A DNA stretch of 64,000 nucleotides from Chlorophyllum brunneum (taxonomy: Eukaryota > Basidiomycota > Agaricomycetes > Agaricales > Agaricaceae): NCBI GenBank assembly GCA_963576785.1, contig OY756151.1:992001-1056000 (forward strand), written 5' to 3'. Positions 43,557-52,975 of this stretch are shown in pieces. The number at the start of each line of letters is the position of its first letter. The stretch's first letter is position 1. The position numbers were made by a program, and so were the translations under genes. A model generated the notes under the pieces. The model was given only the letters and a program-made list of their open reading frames with translations. It ran no database searches and was not told where the DNA came from.

Positions 43557-44393
43557 TCACTCGTTCATAGGTACGGCCGCGCCTAGAGCTCTGGCCAAGT
43601 CCTTCTTGTTTCCTCCGATGAGGGGTGTTTTGTCAACACGGCGTAAGCCAATCCAGAGGGGTGCGTGTGGCGGTCCTTCTTTGAACAGGAAGTGGGTGTG
43701 ATTGTTGTACGTGGTGTTGTCATTGGTGTGGTTGTTTAACAGTTTGTACACGATATCCTTCCAGTAATCGTTGTCCTTTTCACCTTCTGATTTCAACGTA
43801 TTATATCCTGTCGGCGGGTGGAAAGTCATGGGTGTGATGGGGGGTACTACCGTGGTGAGTATGGTCTGGAGGTGAGCGACTTCTTCTTCGATGTCGGGGT
43901 GGAGTAGCTGATCGGCGACAGTTCTTTCTTGAGTCTTTTGTTTGCATGTGTGGCAGAGGTGGTGTTGGATGGGGAATGGGTCGTTACTAACGAGTAGTTG
44001 ATTAACGATGTGGTGGGAGAGGTTATCTGTGCTTCTTGATTCGTACGTATTGAGTCGTTCGGCTAGAGCTACAAGGATACTGTGCATCCGAGCTCGTATG
44101 TTGGAGATAACGAGGAGTTGCAAGTCGTCGTTGATCTCGTACAAGTGCCTTTCCAGTTGGTCTCTCCTTCCTTCGTCGATGATGAACTGATTGAGTCTTG
44201 GAGTGGCTTCGGCTAATGTGTCCATAATTTTCGAGGCTCCTTCTTGGGTTGCTTTTACTGCTGCTCCCAATAGTATTATGGTGTCGACTAAGGTTTCTCC
44301 TTCTACAATTTCTTCATGGTTGGTCCTTTCTGGTACGAGTTCTTCAAATTCTTTGAGGTATGGGTACGGGGTAAGTTGGTGTTCGGCGGGCAT
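43557..44393 (-). CDS. G3 ORF3, conserved extra gene after pol, intact
   Basis: 278 codons, the same length as in G1 and about 90% identical to it. Start MPAEHQLTPYPYLKEFEELV. A long helical-looking stretch follows (TPRLNQFIIDEGRRDQLERH, then DLQLLVISNIRARMHSILVA). CHTC lies near residue 148, then HPDIEEEVAHLQTILTTVVP and the C-terminal W..IVYKLL...TNDN...HFLFKEGPPHAPLWIG. No signal peptide, membrane helix or catalytic motif is visible. It begins 97 bp after the pol stop. The substitution pattern against G1 is mostly conservative (Ile/Leu/Val, Asp/Glu), suggesting past selection on the protein. Function unknown. Confidence 0.88.
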   Translation of the reverse strand: MPAEHQLTPYPYLKEFEELVPERTNHEEIVEGETLVDTIILLGAAVKATQEGASKIMDTLAEATPRLNQFIIDEGRRDQLERHLYEINDDLQLLVISNIRARMHSILVALAERLNTYESRSTDNLSHHIVNQLLVSNDPFPIQHHLCHTCKQKTQERTVADQLLHPDIEEEVAHLQTILTTVVPPITPMTFHPPTGYNTLKSEGEKDNDYWKDIVYKLLNNHTNDNTTYNNHTHFLFKEGPPHAPLWIGLRRVDKTPLIGGNKKDLARALGAAVPMNE

Positions 44394-44490
44394 GGTGTAT
44401 TGTATAGATAGTTGGCAAAATCAAGGGTGAAGTGAATACCACGAGTGATGCGGTGAGTGTAGTGGTTACTTGAGATGCGAGGTTTGCTGT

Positions 44491-47400
44491 TCATAATTGC
44501 TGCTTTTTACCTCCCCTTTTTATAGGTTTCGTCCTCGAAATCTTGCTTATGAATTCTTGTACCGCTTCCTTGGCGCTGTCTAAGTTTGTTTCGTCTTCCC
44601 ATGTATCTTCTTCGGACGTATATCCTTTCCAGTGTACTAGGTACTGTTTTCGTTTCCCTTTTGTGCGGTGTCCTCGGACTTCGTCTACTTCGTAGTGTTC
44701 CTCATCATTGACTATCTCGGGGATCGGTGGTGGTGGGGTGCGCTGGCTGTCATACTCGGGGTTATGATAGGGGGAAAGTAGTCTGCTGTTGAACACGTCG
44801 TGTATCGCCCATGTTTCAGGTAGCTCCAGGCGGTAGCTTGTTTCTCCTATTTTTTCTTTTACTCGGAAGGGTCCGTATCTCTTGTGATCTAGTTTTTTCG
44901 TTGGTCTTGTTGTCTTAATATTGTCTGCTTCCAGCCAAATTTGGTCTCCTGCTTGGTACTCGTGTTCTGGCTTTGTGCTGTTCCGCTTCTCCATCTGTAT
45001 CTGGTTTTGTTGGAGCATCTTGATCGTCTCTTGGCGTATGTCTTGTAGTTCTTGTATTCTTTCCGTGATTGCTGGAGCCTTGATCTCGTTTGAGATGTCC
45101 CCTTTCCATGGGTGTCATCCGTATACTATCTGGAATGGTGAGTGTCCTGTGGCACTATGTGTTTTATCGTTATACTGGAATTCTGCCGTGCTAAGCCATT
45201 TCTTCCAGTTGTTCTGTGCATGATTGATTACATTCCTGAGGTAGGCCTCAACCTCTTGGTTGATGCGCTCCGTTTGACCGTCTGTTTGTGGATGGTATGC
45301 CGTGGATAGGTTACGTTGTGTGCCGGTTGCTCTGCAAAGTTCCGCCATGAATTTTGATGCGAATTGTGGACCTCTGTCACTGATGATTCTGCGTGGTATC
45401 CCATGTTGTCTCCATATGTCGTCCCGATATATATCTCCTAACTCCTCGGATGATAGGGTGGTGTTAACTGCCCGTAGTCTGATCATTTTGCTGAAACGAT
45501 CAACGATGACAAGTATCGCGTCGTATCCCTCTGACTCTGGCAGTGGTCCTATCATGTCGATTGATATCTCTTCCCATGGTCCGGTGGGTATTGGTAGCGG
45601 GTGGAGATGTGTGGTAGGTTGTGTTCGGAGTATTTTGTTTCGCTGACATGTGTCACATCCCTTGATGTATCGTTTAACATCATTGCGCATTTGTGGCCAC
45701 CAATATGTCCTTTTGAGGAGTTCGATCATTCTGTGTTGTCCCGGGTGTCCTACGTCCGTTTTGTCGTGGTGTTGTTGGAGTATTTCTTGGCATAACTCGA
45801 TGTTTGGTGGTACATATATTCTTCCTTCGAAGATGGGTAATCCATCAGTTTCCCATATCTCCTCTGGTCGTTTCTCTTTTTCTCTTAACCACTGTGTTTC
45901 TCTCCTCCGCTCCTTTCGTAGTCGGTATTTCAGGTCTTCTTCTCCCGATATATCCCACATCTGTCTGATCTCGGTGGTAGTGTTGTCGAATAAGTGGTCG
46001 GGTAATAGCGTGATATCTGTGTTGTCCCTGGTTGTGTCCGTTTTCGCTAGTCTTGATAATACATCTGCTTTTGTGTTTGTTTTACCGGGTATGTGTTTTA
46101 ACGTGTAGTGATATTCCTGTAGTTCTAGTTGCCATCTCGCTTGTCGCCTGGTGAGTTGTTGCGGTTTCCTAAAATATTCCAAGTTCTTGTGGTCCGTCCA
46201 TATCTCGAATGGCTTGTCGGCGTCGAGTAGGTATTGTCTCCAAGTTTTGGTCGCTTCTCGGATTGCCAATAATTCTTTGTCGTAGATTTGGTAATTTCGT
46301 TCTGCCGGTGTCATTGTTCTTGAGTGGAAGGCGATTGGGTGCCATTGGTTATCCTGGTCTTGTGATAGTACCGCTCCTACTCCGTATCCTGACGCGTCTA
46401 CTTCCACTCTATATTGTCCTTTATCTCGTGGCATTGCTAGTACTGGTTCGCTCGTTATTTTCTTCTTGATTTTTTCAAATGCTTGCTGTTGCCGTTCTGA
46501 CCATGACCATTGTGCGTCTTTCTTTTTGAGTTCATGTAGTGGTGTCGCTATGTTACTGAAGTCTTGTATGAATCGTCGGTAGAAATTTGCAAAGCCGAGG
46601 AATTTTTCGACATCTTTCACGGATTTGGGTGTTGGCCATTCCCTTACTGCTTTCACCTTCTCTTCCTCCATTTTAACGCTGCCCTGTCCTACCACAAAGC
46701 CCAGTATGGGTATTTCCTTCGCGTCGAACATACATTTTGATCGTTTGAAATAGAGCTGGTGTTTGGCTGCAATGTCTAAGAACCGTGTCGTTCTTTTCTC
46801 GAGTTCTTCCTGAGTGGTCCCTGGAATGACGAAATCGTCCATGTAGTTGACAAGCGTTCCTTCATGTAATAGTTCTCGGAATATCGTGTTCATCATTCTT
46901 TGGAAGGTTGCCGGTGAATTGCTCATACCGAAGAATATGACTGTAGGTTCAAATAATCCGTTGTTTGTCACGAACGCTGCCTTCCATTCGTCTCCTTTCC
47001 TGATTCTGACGTTGTTGTATCCCCAAATGATGTCGAGCTTATTAAACACTTTTGCGTCCTTTAGTCGGTCTAGAACTTCGCTTATGAGTGGTAGTGGCGT
47101 TTTATCTTTGATAGTGTGTTCATTCAGCTTCTTGTAATCTTGTACCAGGCGTTTTGTTCCGTCTTTTTTTGGTATAAAGAAGCATGGGGTGGCGTAGGGG
47201 GATTGTGATGGTCTGATACGTCCTGAGGCGAGGTTTTCATCGAGGAATTTTTGTAGTTCTTGTTTTTCCGTTACTGTCATTGGGTAAACTTTGGACTGCA
47301 GTACCGGAGGTGCATCCTCTGACAGATTTATCTCGTGGTCCCATACCGTGTGTGCGGGTAGATTATCAAAGTTCTTTTTGTTGAATAAATGGGTGTACTG

Positions 47401-47972
47401 TCGGAGGTATGGTGGTAGATCTTCATCGTCCGTCCAGTCCGCCTTTTTCTCTTCAATGTGTTCCTTGACTGTCCGTATTCTTTCGTTGAACTGTATGTCA
47501 CTATGTGATATTTTGCAATCTTCTGGACATCTCGTGAATCGTATGACATGATTGTTCCAATCGATTTCCGGGTTATGTTTAACCAGCCAATCGTGTCCCA
47601 GGTATAAGTCCGCGCTTTCTAATTGTGTTACTAGAGCGTCGATTTGTTCCGTGTGGTTGCCGTTGTTTAGTACCAATTGTGCTTTATCTGTTATTTCCCC
47701 TTTTCTATTTTCCGTTCCATCGGCGTTGATTACTTTGATTGGGGTTTCCAGGGCTTTAGTCGGGATCTGTTCTTTTTCTACTGTTCGTTGTGCTATGCAC
47801 GTGTGGGTGCATCCGGAGTCTACCAGAGTTGTAATTGGTTTGCGTCCTTTTCTTGTTTGGATTGTTGAGTCGAGGAGAAGTTCGCGCGTAGAGTTTCGTT
47901 TTTGGGGAATCACGTATCGTCTATTGTGTGATGAAACAGAAACTCTAGTTTTAATGGCTCGCGGGTTTGCGC
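44491..47972 (-). pseudogene. G3 Pol, open except for one stop codon
   Basis: Pol frame is -1 relative to gag and has no ATG before the protease (an in-frame GTG lies at 47913). From there about 1,140 codons run to 44491. Protease LVDSGCTHTC (near residue 30), RT with FNKLDIIWGYNNVRI and YMDDF, RNase H VEVDASGYGVG. Integrase has the HHCC end with C..C in GCDTCQRNK, the core SIDMIG / SDRGPQF / DGQTERINQE, and a C-terminal domain (LDHKRYGPFRVKEK). A chromodomain (HRTKGKRKQYLVHWKGYTSE) comes last. The only break is TGA at 45117-45115, where G1 has CGA. Chromodomains target integration to histone-marked chromatin. Confidence 0.93.
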
Positions 47973-49244
47973 CTACTCGGAGCCTTCGACAAAATCCTCT
48001 TTCTCCTCTATTTCTTGTTCGTCATCCTCGTTGACTTCTCTGATATGGGCTTTCTTGGGTGCCCGGCAGTTCTTCGAGATGTGGCCCTGTTTACCACAAT
48101 TGTAACACGTTATTTTGGTGTACGTGACTTTTGTCTTCTTCCTGCAGTATTTGGCAATATGCCCATAGAGGTTACAATTGTAGCACCTCGGTTTTCCAGT
48201 CTGATCGGTGTCTGCCCTTTGTCGTCCTATCTCCATGGGTTGTCCTCTTCCCCCATAGATAACTCCGGTGGTGGTTTTGACATCTCCTCTAGTGATGTCC
48301 GTTGCTTCGTAACCTTGTCCTACTGCGAGGATCGTGGTTTTCCATTTGCTGTATGTTGTTGGGACGGAGGTTGTCGGGTAACCTACTATGGTTCGAATAA
48401 TGTCTGCTCGTGTGTGGCGCTTGAGAAGGAATATCGCGTGTGTGTCGTCTGTTCCTGCTTGGGCTCTCAATGCTTCGAATTCGATTAAGAAGTCTGCTGT
48501 GTTCTTCTTTCCCTGTTTGAACGTCTCTATTTCTCCTTCGGCTATGGCTTTCCTATTCCCCAAGGAGAATGTGGCTTCTACTTCTTTCGTAAAGTCCTCC
48601 CAAGCCGGTGTTTTCTTGTTCTGGATGGCTTGTAGTTGCGTGTTGGCGTAAGGACCTACTAGTCCTCCTTTCATCCTTGCCAAAATGGCTACTATTTTCT
48701 GTTCTTCTTCCTCTATCTTGTTGAACATTAGCCATAAGGATATGGCTCTCCACCAATCGTCAAATTTGGTCCTATCCCCATTAAAATATCCTGGTTCCGG
48801 GGCTAGGTTCTTTGGTACGTTGATCTCGTCTGTCATTTCTGGTTCTGACTCTGGTTCGCTGTGTTCGTTTTCGTAGGTCTCGGCGATTTCTATATCGGCT
48901 GTGGCGTCGGCGACTTCTGTGTCGAATTCGGTTTCGAATAGAGCTGTGTCGATTTCTTCTTCAAACGGAGCTGGTTCTTCGTCTGTGCTGTGTTCGGATT
49001 CTTCCTCGTAGGTTTCGGCGATATCTATATCGGATGTGTTCTCGGCGACTTCTGTGTCGAATTCGGTTTCAAATAGAGCTGTGGTCTCGTCTACGCTGTG
49101 TTCGGATTTTTGCCGTTTAAGGCCTTCAGGGATTTCTGGTTCTGTTGATCGTTTGGATCCTGTTGCTACGGGTGAACCCTGGATGTCTGTTGGTCTCGGA
49201 GCTCTCTGTCTTCTCGGTGTTCTCGATGAGCTACTGCTGCTCAT
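47973..49244 (-). CDS. G3 Gag, intact
   Basis: 423 codons. The acidic N-terminal part contains the unit ALFETEFDTEVA twice (G1 has it once), explaining the 9-residue length difference. The capsid region shows PGYFNGDRTKFDDWW and WEDFTKEVEATFSLGNRKAIA. Two CCHC knuckles, CYNCNLYGHIAKYC and CYNCGKQGHISKNC, lie near the end, before a short acidic tail. The stop at 47975-47973 follows a conserved GGATTTT run (T-run 47991-47994 on the plus strand) inside a roughly 45-nt overlap with the -1 pol frame. Confidence 0.93.
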   Translation of the reverse strand: MSSSSSSRTPRRQRAPRPTDIQGSPVATGSKRSTEPEIPEGLKRQKSEHSVDETTALFETEFDTEVAENTSDIDIAETYEEESEHSTDEEPAPFEEEIDTALFETEFDTEVADATADIEIAETYENEHSEPESEPEMTDEINVPKNLAPEPGYFNGDRTKFDDWWRAISLWLMFNKIEEEEQKIVAILARMKGGLVGPYANTQLQAIQNKKTPAWEDFTKEVEATFSLGNRKAIAEGEIETFKQGKKNTADFLIEFEALRAQAGTDDTHAIFLLKRHTRADIIRTIVGYPTTSVPTTYSKWKTTILAVGQGYEATDITRGDVKTTTGVIYGGRGQPMEIGRQRADTDQTGKPRCYNCNLYGHIAKYCRKKTKVTYTKITCYNCGKQGHISKNCRAPKKAHIREVNEDDEQEIEEKEDFVEGSE

Positions 49245-49324
49245 ATACTGTTGTCCTAGTCGGAGGCTATTATTCCAAGCCTAGTTACGAATAGTGGCAC
49301 CTCTCTTGCAAGGTGAGTTGAATG

Positions 49325-49336
49325 ACACTTTACCAA
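49325..49336 (-). promoter_or_regulatory. Primer-binding site of G3, self-complementary type
   Basis: TTGGTAAAGTGT (minus) one base inside the 5' LTR boundary at 49338. Complement ACACTTTACCAA in the LTR at 49432-49421, 34 nt after the start of TATATAAAG (49466-49458). Confidence 0.7.
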
Positions 49337-49337
49337 A

Positions 49338-49646
49338 TGTTACGACCTTAGTCTCTGACTCAGGTTGCAAGCCTTTGGATAAAGGGAAGGAAGTAGAGAA
49401 AGGAAGAAGGGATGATACGATTGGTAAAGTGTAAGGAATACATCAAGTATTACTACACTTTATATACTAGTGGTAGAGGCTAATAATAAAGGAGTCGAGT
49501 AATGGAGTCATAGGAGACGAGTAGAACGAGTCAGGTAGGAGGCACAGCCTCTAGGGTGATACAGGAGATGAGACGAGTATGAGGGTACACGAGGTAATGG
49601 GCGCATGATAGGAATGATAGGAATGAACGGTCTATGATTCGTAACA
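49338..49646 (-). repeat. 5' LTR of G3
   Basis: 309 bp, TGTTACGAAT to GTCGTAACA on the minus strand, TATATAAAG at 49466-49458. GTGTG target duplication follows at 49647-49651. Confidence 0.93.
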
Positions 49647-50008
49647 GTGTGCAAGTTGTGATCTGTACCAAGTTATAGATTGTGAGGTGATAGACTGATT
49701 GTGTCATGTGATGGGTTGAACTTAGATACCTGTGGACATCTCAGAGGCTTCTCTAGTCTCTAACATTAGTCCACAGGTGAGTAGAGTCATGTATAGCTAA
49801 TCTCTAGTCTCTAACATTAGTCTACAGTCTCCAGAGTTATCTGGTCACTTTGTTAGGTGATGACAGGTAAAGTCACCTGACAGGTCAGAAGCTCTGCATT
49901 CACATACAGCCTGCCTTGTATCTTAGCCCCTGGAAGAGATCTGCAACCTTGTGTTCCACCTTCATCCTTGGTTGGTATATCATTAACTATCCAACTCCTA
50001 TATACCAA

Positions 50009-50080
50009 GACCATATAGCTCAGTAGTTAGAGCTTCTGTGGTATTAATAGAGACTCCCAGGTTCAAACTCTGGTGTGGTC
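50009..50080 (+). tRNA. tRNA-like cloverleaf inside LTR-B (anticodon position TAT, degenerate)
   Basis: The 72 nt fold with canonical numbering. Acceptor stem GACCATA/TGTGGTC (7 bp, one G-T), D stem GCTC/GAGC with A-box TAGCTCAGTAG, and anticodon stem TCTGT/ATAGA (one G-T) with loop GGTATTA. The variable loop is 5 nt, and the T stem is CCAGG/TCTGG with loop TTCAAAC (B-box GGTTCAAACTC). A discriminator A and TTTT follow at 50083-50086. The anticodon would be TAT (Ile codon ATA), but position 33 is G instead of the universal T, so it is probably not a working decoder. It lies 17 bp before the LTR end. Confidence 0.6.
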
Positions 50081-50097
50081 ACTTTTCTTATTTAACA

Positions 50098-52531
50098 TTC
50101 CCCTCTGGCAGTACCAAAGCCCTTGCTGGTCTTATCCCTGTCCACTTCCATCTGAAGAAGTTGGTCTCAAGAGTAGACTACTGACTTGCCACCCTCTTTG
50201 ATACATACCCTCTTCAATTGCTTCTTGATTGTCCAAATGCCAAGAATGCTCCCCCACACACTCTCTCTGTCTCTCTTTTGACTGATTGTCTTCTCAGACA
50301 GGTCAAGAGCTCCCTTATGGAAGTGGTTTCTCTACTCCCATCCCTCACCAAACAGTTTGACCCCTGCTCTGCAGCAGCTCAACCTGGTCACCATCTCCTG
50401 GACTGTTTTGCAGCCCAGGTGTCTTTCCATGACTCTCCTCATTCCTGTAAATACAGAGCAAGGAGGAGTGTTGAAGTTTCGGACATATTCTAGAAATAGA
50501 CTATGAAGTCATTATTCTAATAATAGACTGATCCGTTACTTTCCAGTAACTTCATTCCATAGTAACTTCCTATGAGTTGCTCTGTATACGATGAGAGTCA
50601 TAAGTACTTGATAGATTATTCTACATAGTACCAATGACTAGATACTACGTTCCGCAGTACTCCGCAGGCACTACGCCGCAGTTAAAGGGAGTCATAAGGA
50701 ACAATCCATGCAATGCTAGTATTTTATGTAGTATGACTCATACATGTTACAATATGTATATAAACCCCATGTAGCAGACCTAAGTTCTGCATCTTGTTCA
50801 ATCGAACAACTTCTTCATCATTGCCTATCTCCTTGAGTACAACACCTCAACTGATCTCATTGACTTTAGCCTCTATTCAACTGACGTTGATCGCTTTATC
50901 AATAATATCTGTCTATCCGAATTACCTTACTACAGGTATCAGATAGAAGCTTATTATCTCGGTGAGTAGACCCTACGTTCTCTCCCACTGCATTTACTGC
51001 TGCCCCCAGCAAACAACTCGTTACGGTCGTTTCCTCAACACCATACATATATGGTATCTGAACAGTACCTTAGAACATGCTAATACTAACCCTCAGGTTC
51101 TCACTGTAGTAATGGACATGAGTCTATCATTGGGAGGGGAATTCCAGACAGTTTCTGCTGCCCAAATCTACCAATCAGACCAGCATGTCTTCTAGATGAG
51201 GCATATGGCAGGTCAAGTGACAGCTCCTGATGTAGAGCTGTATACTGCCTGGATTGCAATTGGGAAGGCCACCAGCCTTCCAGACTGTGACTCTATTGTC
51301 TTATTCACCAACTCCCCTAGTGTAGCTAGGAGAGCGGTGGTCCCTTCTATTCACTTAGGTCAGGCTCATTCCCTTGCTATGTGTAACACTCTCATGGAGT
51401 AGTTTGGGGATCATCCCAAATGCTCCCTTTATATCTGGCACACTTACTTTTTAGAGAAGTGGGCCATTCATAGTATCATACACCAGTACTGTACCAAACT
51501 CTAGGTTTCTGCAGGTTCCTGTCTGCAAACCTTCCTTGACTCCCTTTATCAGAAGGTTATCAAATCCTGCCAAGATGCCTAGATCACTTGATTCTAGGAT
51601 CCTACTTACTTGGGTAGTCAGTTTATGGCTTTCAATGGGTGTAACAGTAAGTCCCTTTAGCCCAATTACCTCAATGGAGGTTTGTGGCTGCCTTCTGCCA
51701 CAGCTGAGTCCAACTTGCTGTCAGCCTGCATATATAGAGTTATACTCAACCATATACCTATCCAGGCCTACAGGTCCCAGCCCCTCTAGGACAAGCCACT
51801 CTGGTGTCTATGCAGGGCTTTCTTTGAGTCCCAGGTACATATTCTTATCTCTTGTGAGAGGTTTGACATCTTTAGAGGGTACCTAGCTATACTGGGTGCT
51901 CTCATCAAGTTCTTGAAGGCAAACCCTCAGATATTTGCCTTCCCATCTGCCCCTCAGGGGATTGGATAACTGGCTTAGGGTGGGGTGGTTATTGTTTGGC
52001 ACCAAAGAACCTTAGTAGAAGTCTAGCAAAGACCCTCAGAGTTTTATGACTGGAGTTGTCCCTCACAGTGACTAGGTGCAGTAAAGATACCAATAGCTGC
52101 ACAAATGGTGCAGCCCATTACTCTGGCAAGGGTGACCATAGCTGGGGGGGTAGCTTTTAGTAAGAAGAACTCCAGTGGCTAGTAGCTGGACCAGTAACTG
52201 GATGTGTTTTCACTACTAGGTATTTATAGTAAATTAACACCTACTGACCAAGCCTGGTCATCAGACTAGATTGCTGGTTGGGGGCCCCTTTGCCTACTTG
52301 CCTTCTCTGGCATCCACTCCCCTTGCCCTTTGGGCTTGGGAGTAGGATGCAACTCTGTCTACTGTTGGTTTCGGACAATAGTACTTCTGCTTAGTGGGAC
52401 ATGTCCACCACTTCTCTGTAGATACCCACTAGTTTACTGATTTGTATTCTGGCTGCAGGCTGTGTTCAAGCACCATATAATAAATTGGCCTTAGGCTATA
52501 ATTCAAAAATAAAAATAATAAAAAATAAGAG
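50098..52531 (+). mobile_element. LINE L4 (plus, 5' truncated), interrupted by LTR-C
   Basis: ORF2 tail starting inside the RT thumb (STKALAGLIPVHFHLKKLVS at 50110). RNase H follows at 51130-51405 (GEFQTVSAAQIYQSDQHVF, APDVELYTAWIAIGKA, LFTNSPSVARRAV with D changed to N), then the C-terminal zinc region to a stop at 51966 (GIG*), a 3' UTR (51969-52500) and an A-rich tail (52501-52531). Stops throughout. LTR-C plus about 15 bp of copia-like purine sequence sit between 50453 and 51040. Confidence 0.8.
50469..51040 (+). repeat. LTR-C (copia type), complete
   Basis: 572 bp, TGTTGAAGTTTC to TTTCCTCAACA. TATATAAACCCC at 50757. It is preceded by AGCAAGGAGGAG, a polypurine tract like that of copia A1, so a few bases of a copia 3' end came with it. 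CpG is still present (CCGCAGTACTCCGCAGG), suggesting youth. No clear target duplication (left GGAG, right CCATA). Confidence 0.75.
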
Positions 52532-52580
52532 AGTAGAGGACATAGTTGGCAGAGAAAGTCTGTAAAAAGACTAATTGGCC

Positions 52581-52882
52581 TGTTATGAACTATAGATAGA
52601 CAGTACATTCTTATCATGCGTCCGTTGTACTCAGCATTCCGATGTATCCATTATCCCTTGTTTTATCCCTTATGGCTGTACTCCTACTGACTCGTTCTAC
52701 TTGTCCCTATGACTCCTTTACTCTGTTCTTTTATTATTAGCACTTACCACTAGTATATAAAGTGTAGTAATACTTGATGTATTCCTTACACTTTACCAAT
52801 CATATCATCCCTTACTCTTCTCTCTACTTCCTTGTCTTTATCCAAAAACTTGCAACCTGAGTCTTAGACTAAGGTTGTAACA
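52581..52882 (+). repeat. 5' LTR of G4
   Basis: 302 bp, TGTTATGA to GTTGTAACA. TATATAA at 52754; ACACTTTACCAA at 52788-52799, 34 nt downstream. Confidence 0.93.
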
Positions 52883-52883
52883 T

Positions 52884-52895
52884 TTGGTAAAGTGT
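52884..52895 (+). promoter_or_regulatory. Primer-binding site of G4, self-complementary type
   Basis: TTGGTAAAGTGT, one base after the LTR end, perfect complement of 52788-52799. Confidence 0.68.
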
Positions 52896-52975
52896 CATTT
52901 GACTCACCTTGCAAGAGAAGTGCCACTATTTGTAGCTAGGCTTAGAATAGTAGCCTCTGACCAGAACAACAGTAT

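Larger units (their letters stand above)
43141..49646 (-). mobile_element. Gypsy element G3 (minus, youngest, nearly intact), TSD GTGTG
   Basis: 6,506 bp with LTRs of 309 bp each that differ at only three positions, all CG/TG. GTGTG at 43136-43140 and 49647-49651. Gag and ORF3 are open and pol has a single nonsense codon, so this is the best reference copy of the family here. Inserted in LTR-B of copia B. Confidence 0.96.
32901..50097 (+). mobile_element. Copia element B (interrupted by solo LTR, LINE L1 and gypsy G3)
   Basis: Plus-strand Ty1/copia from the pre-integrase region to the 3' LTR. The 5' LTR and gag are absent. Insertions: solo LTR-E 33380-33663, LINE L1 35360-42089, gypsy G3 43141-49646 (inside the LTR). 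With these removed the copia-B frame reads on across each breakpoint. It is a different family from A1/A2 (different LTR and protein sequence). Confidence 0.82.
43129..50097 (+). repeat. LTR-B of copia B, split by G3
   Basis: TGTTAGAGTGTG (43129-43140), then G3, then the continuation from 49652 after the GTGTG duplication, ending TTATTTAACA at 50097; about 458 bp in total. It contains two copies of a CTCTAGTCTCTAACATTAGT phrase and CTATATACC at 49998. A tRNA-like cloverleaf at 50009-50080 fills most of what should be R-U5. Partial copies at 59170-59395, 59455-59561 and 62097-62213 all lack that last part. Confidence 0.75.

Noticed and set aside
47967..48488. Plus-strand frames opposite G3 gag (173 codons and similar ones over G1 gag)
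   Set aside because: Cys/Ser-rich antisense shadow of gag; appears only because gag is open.
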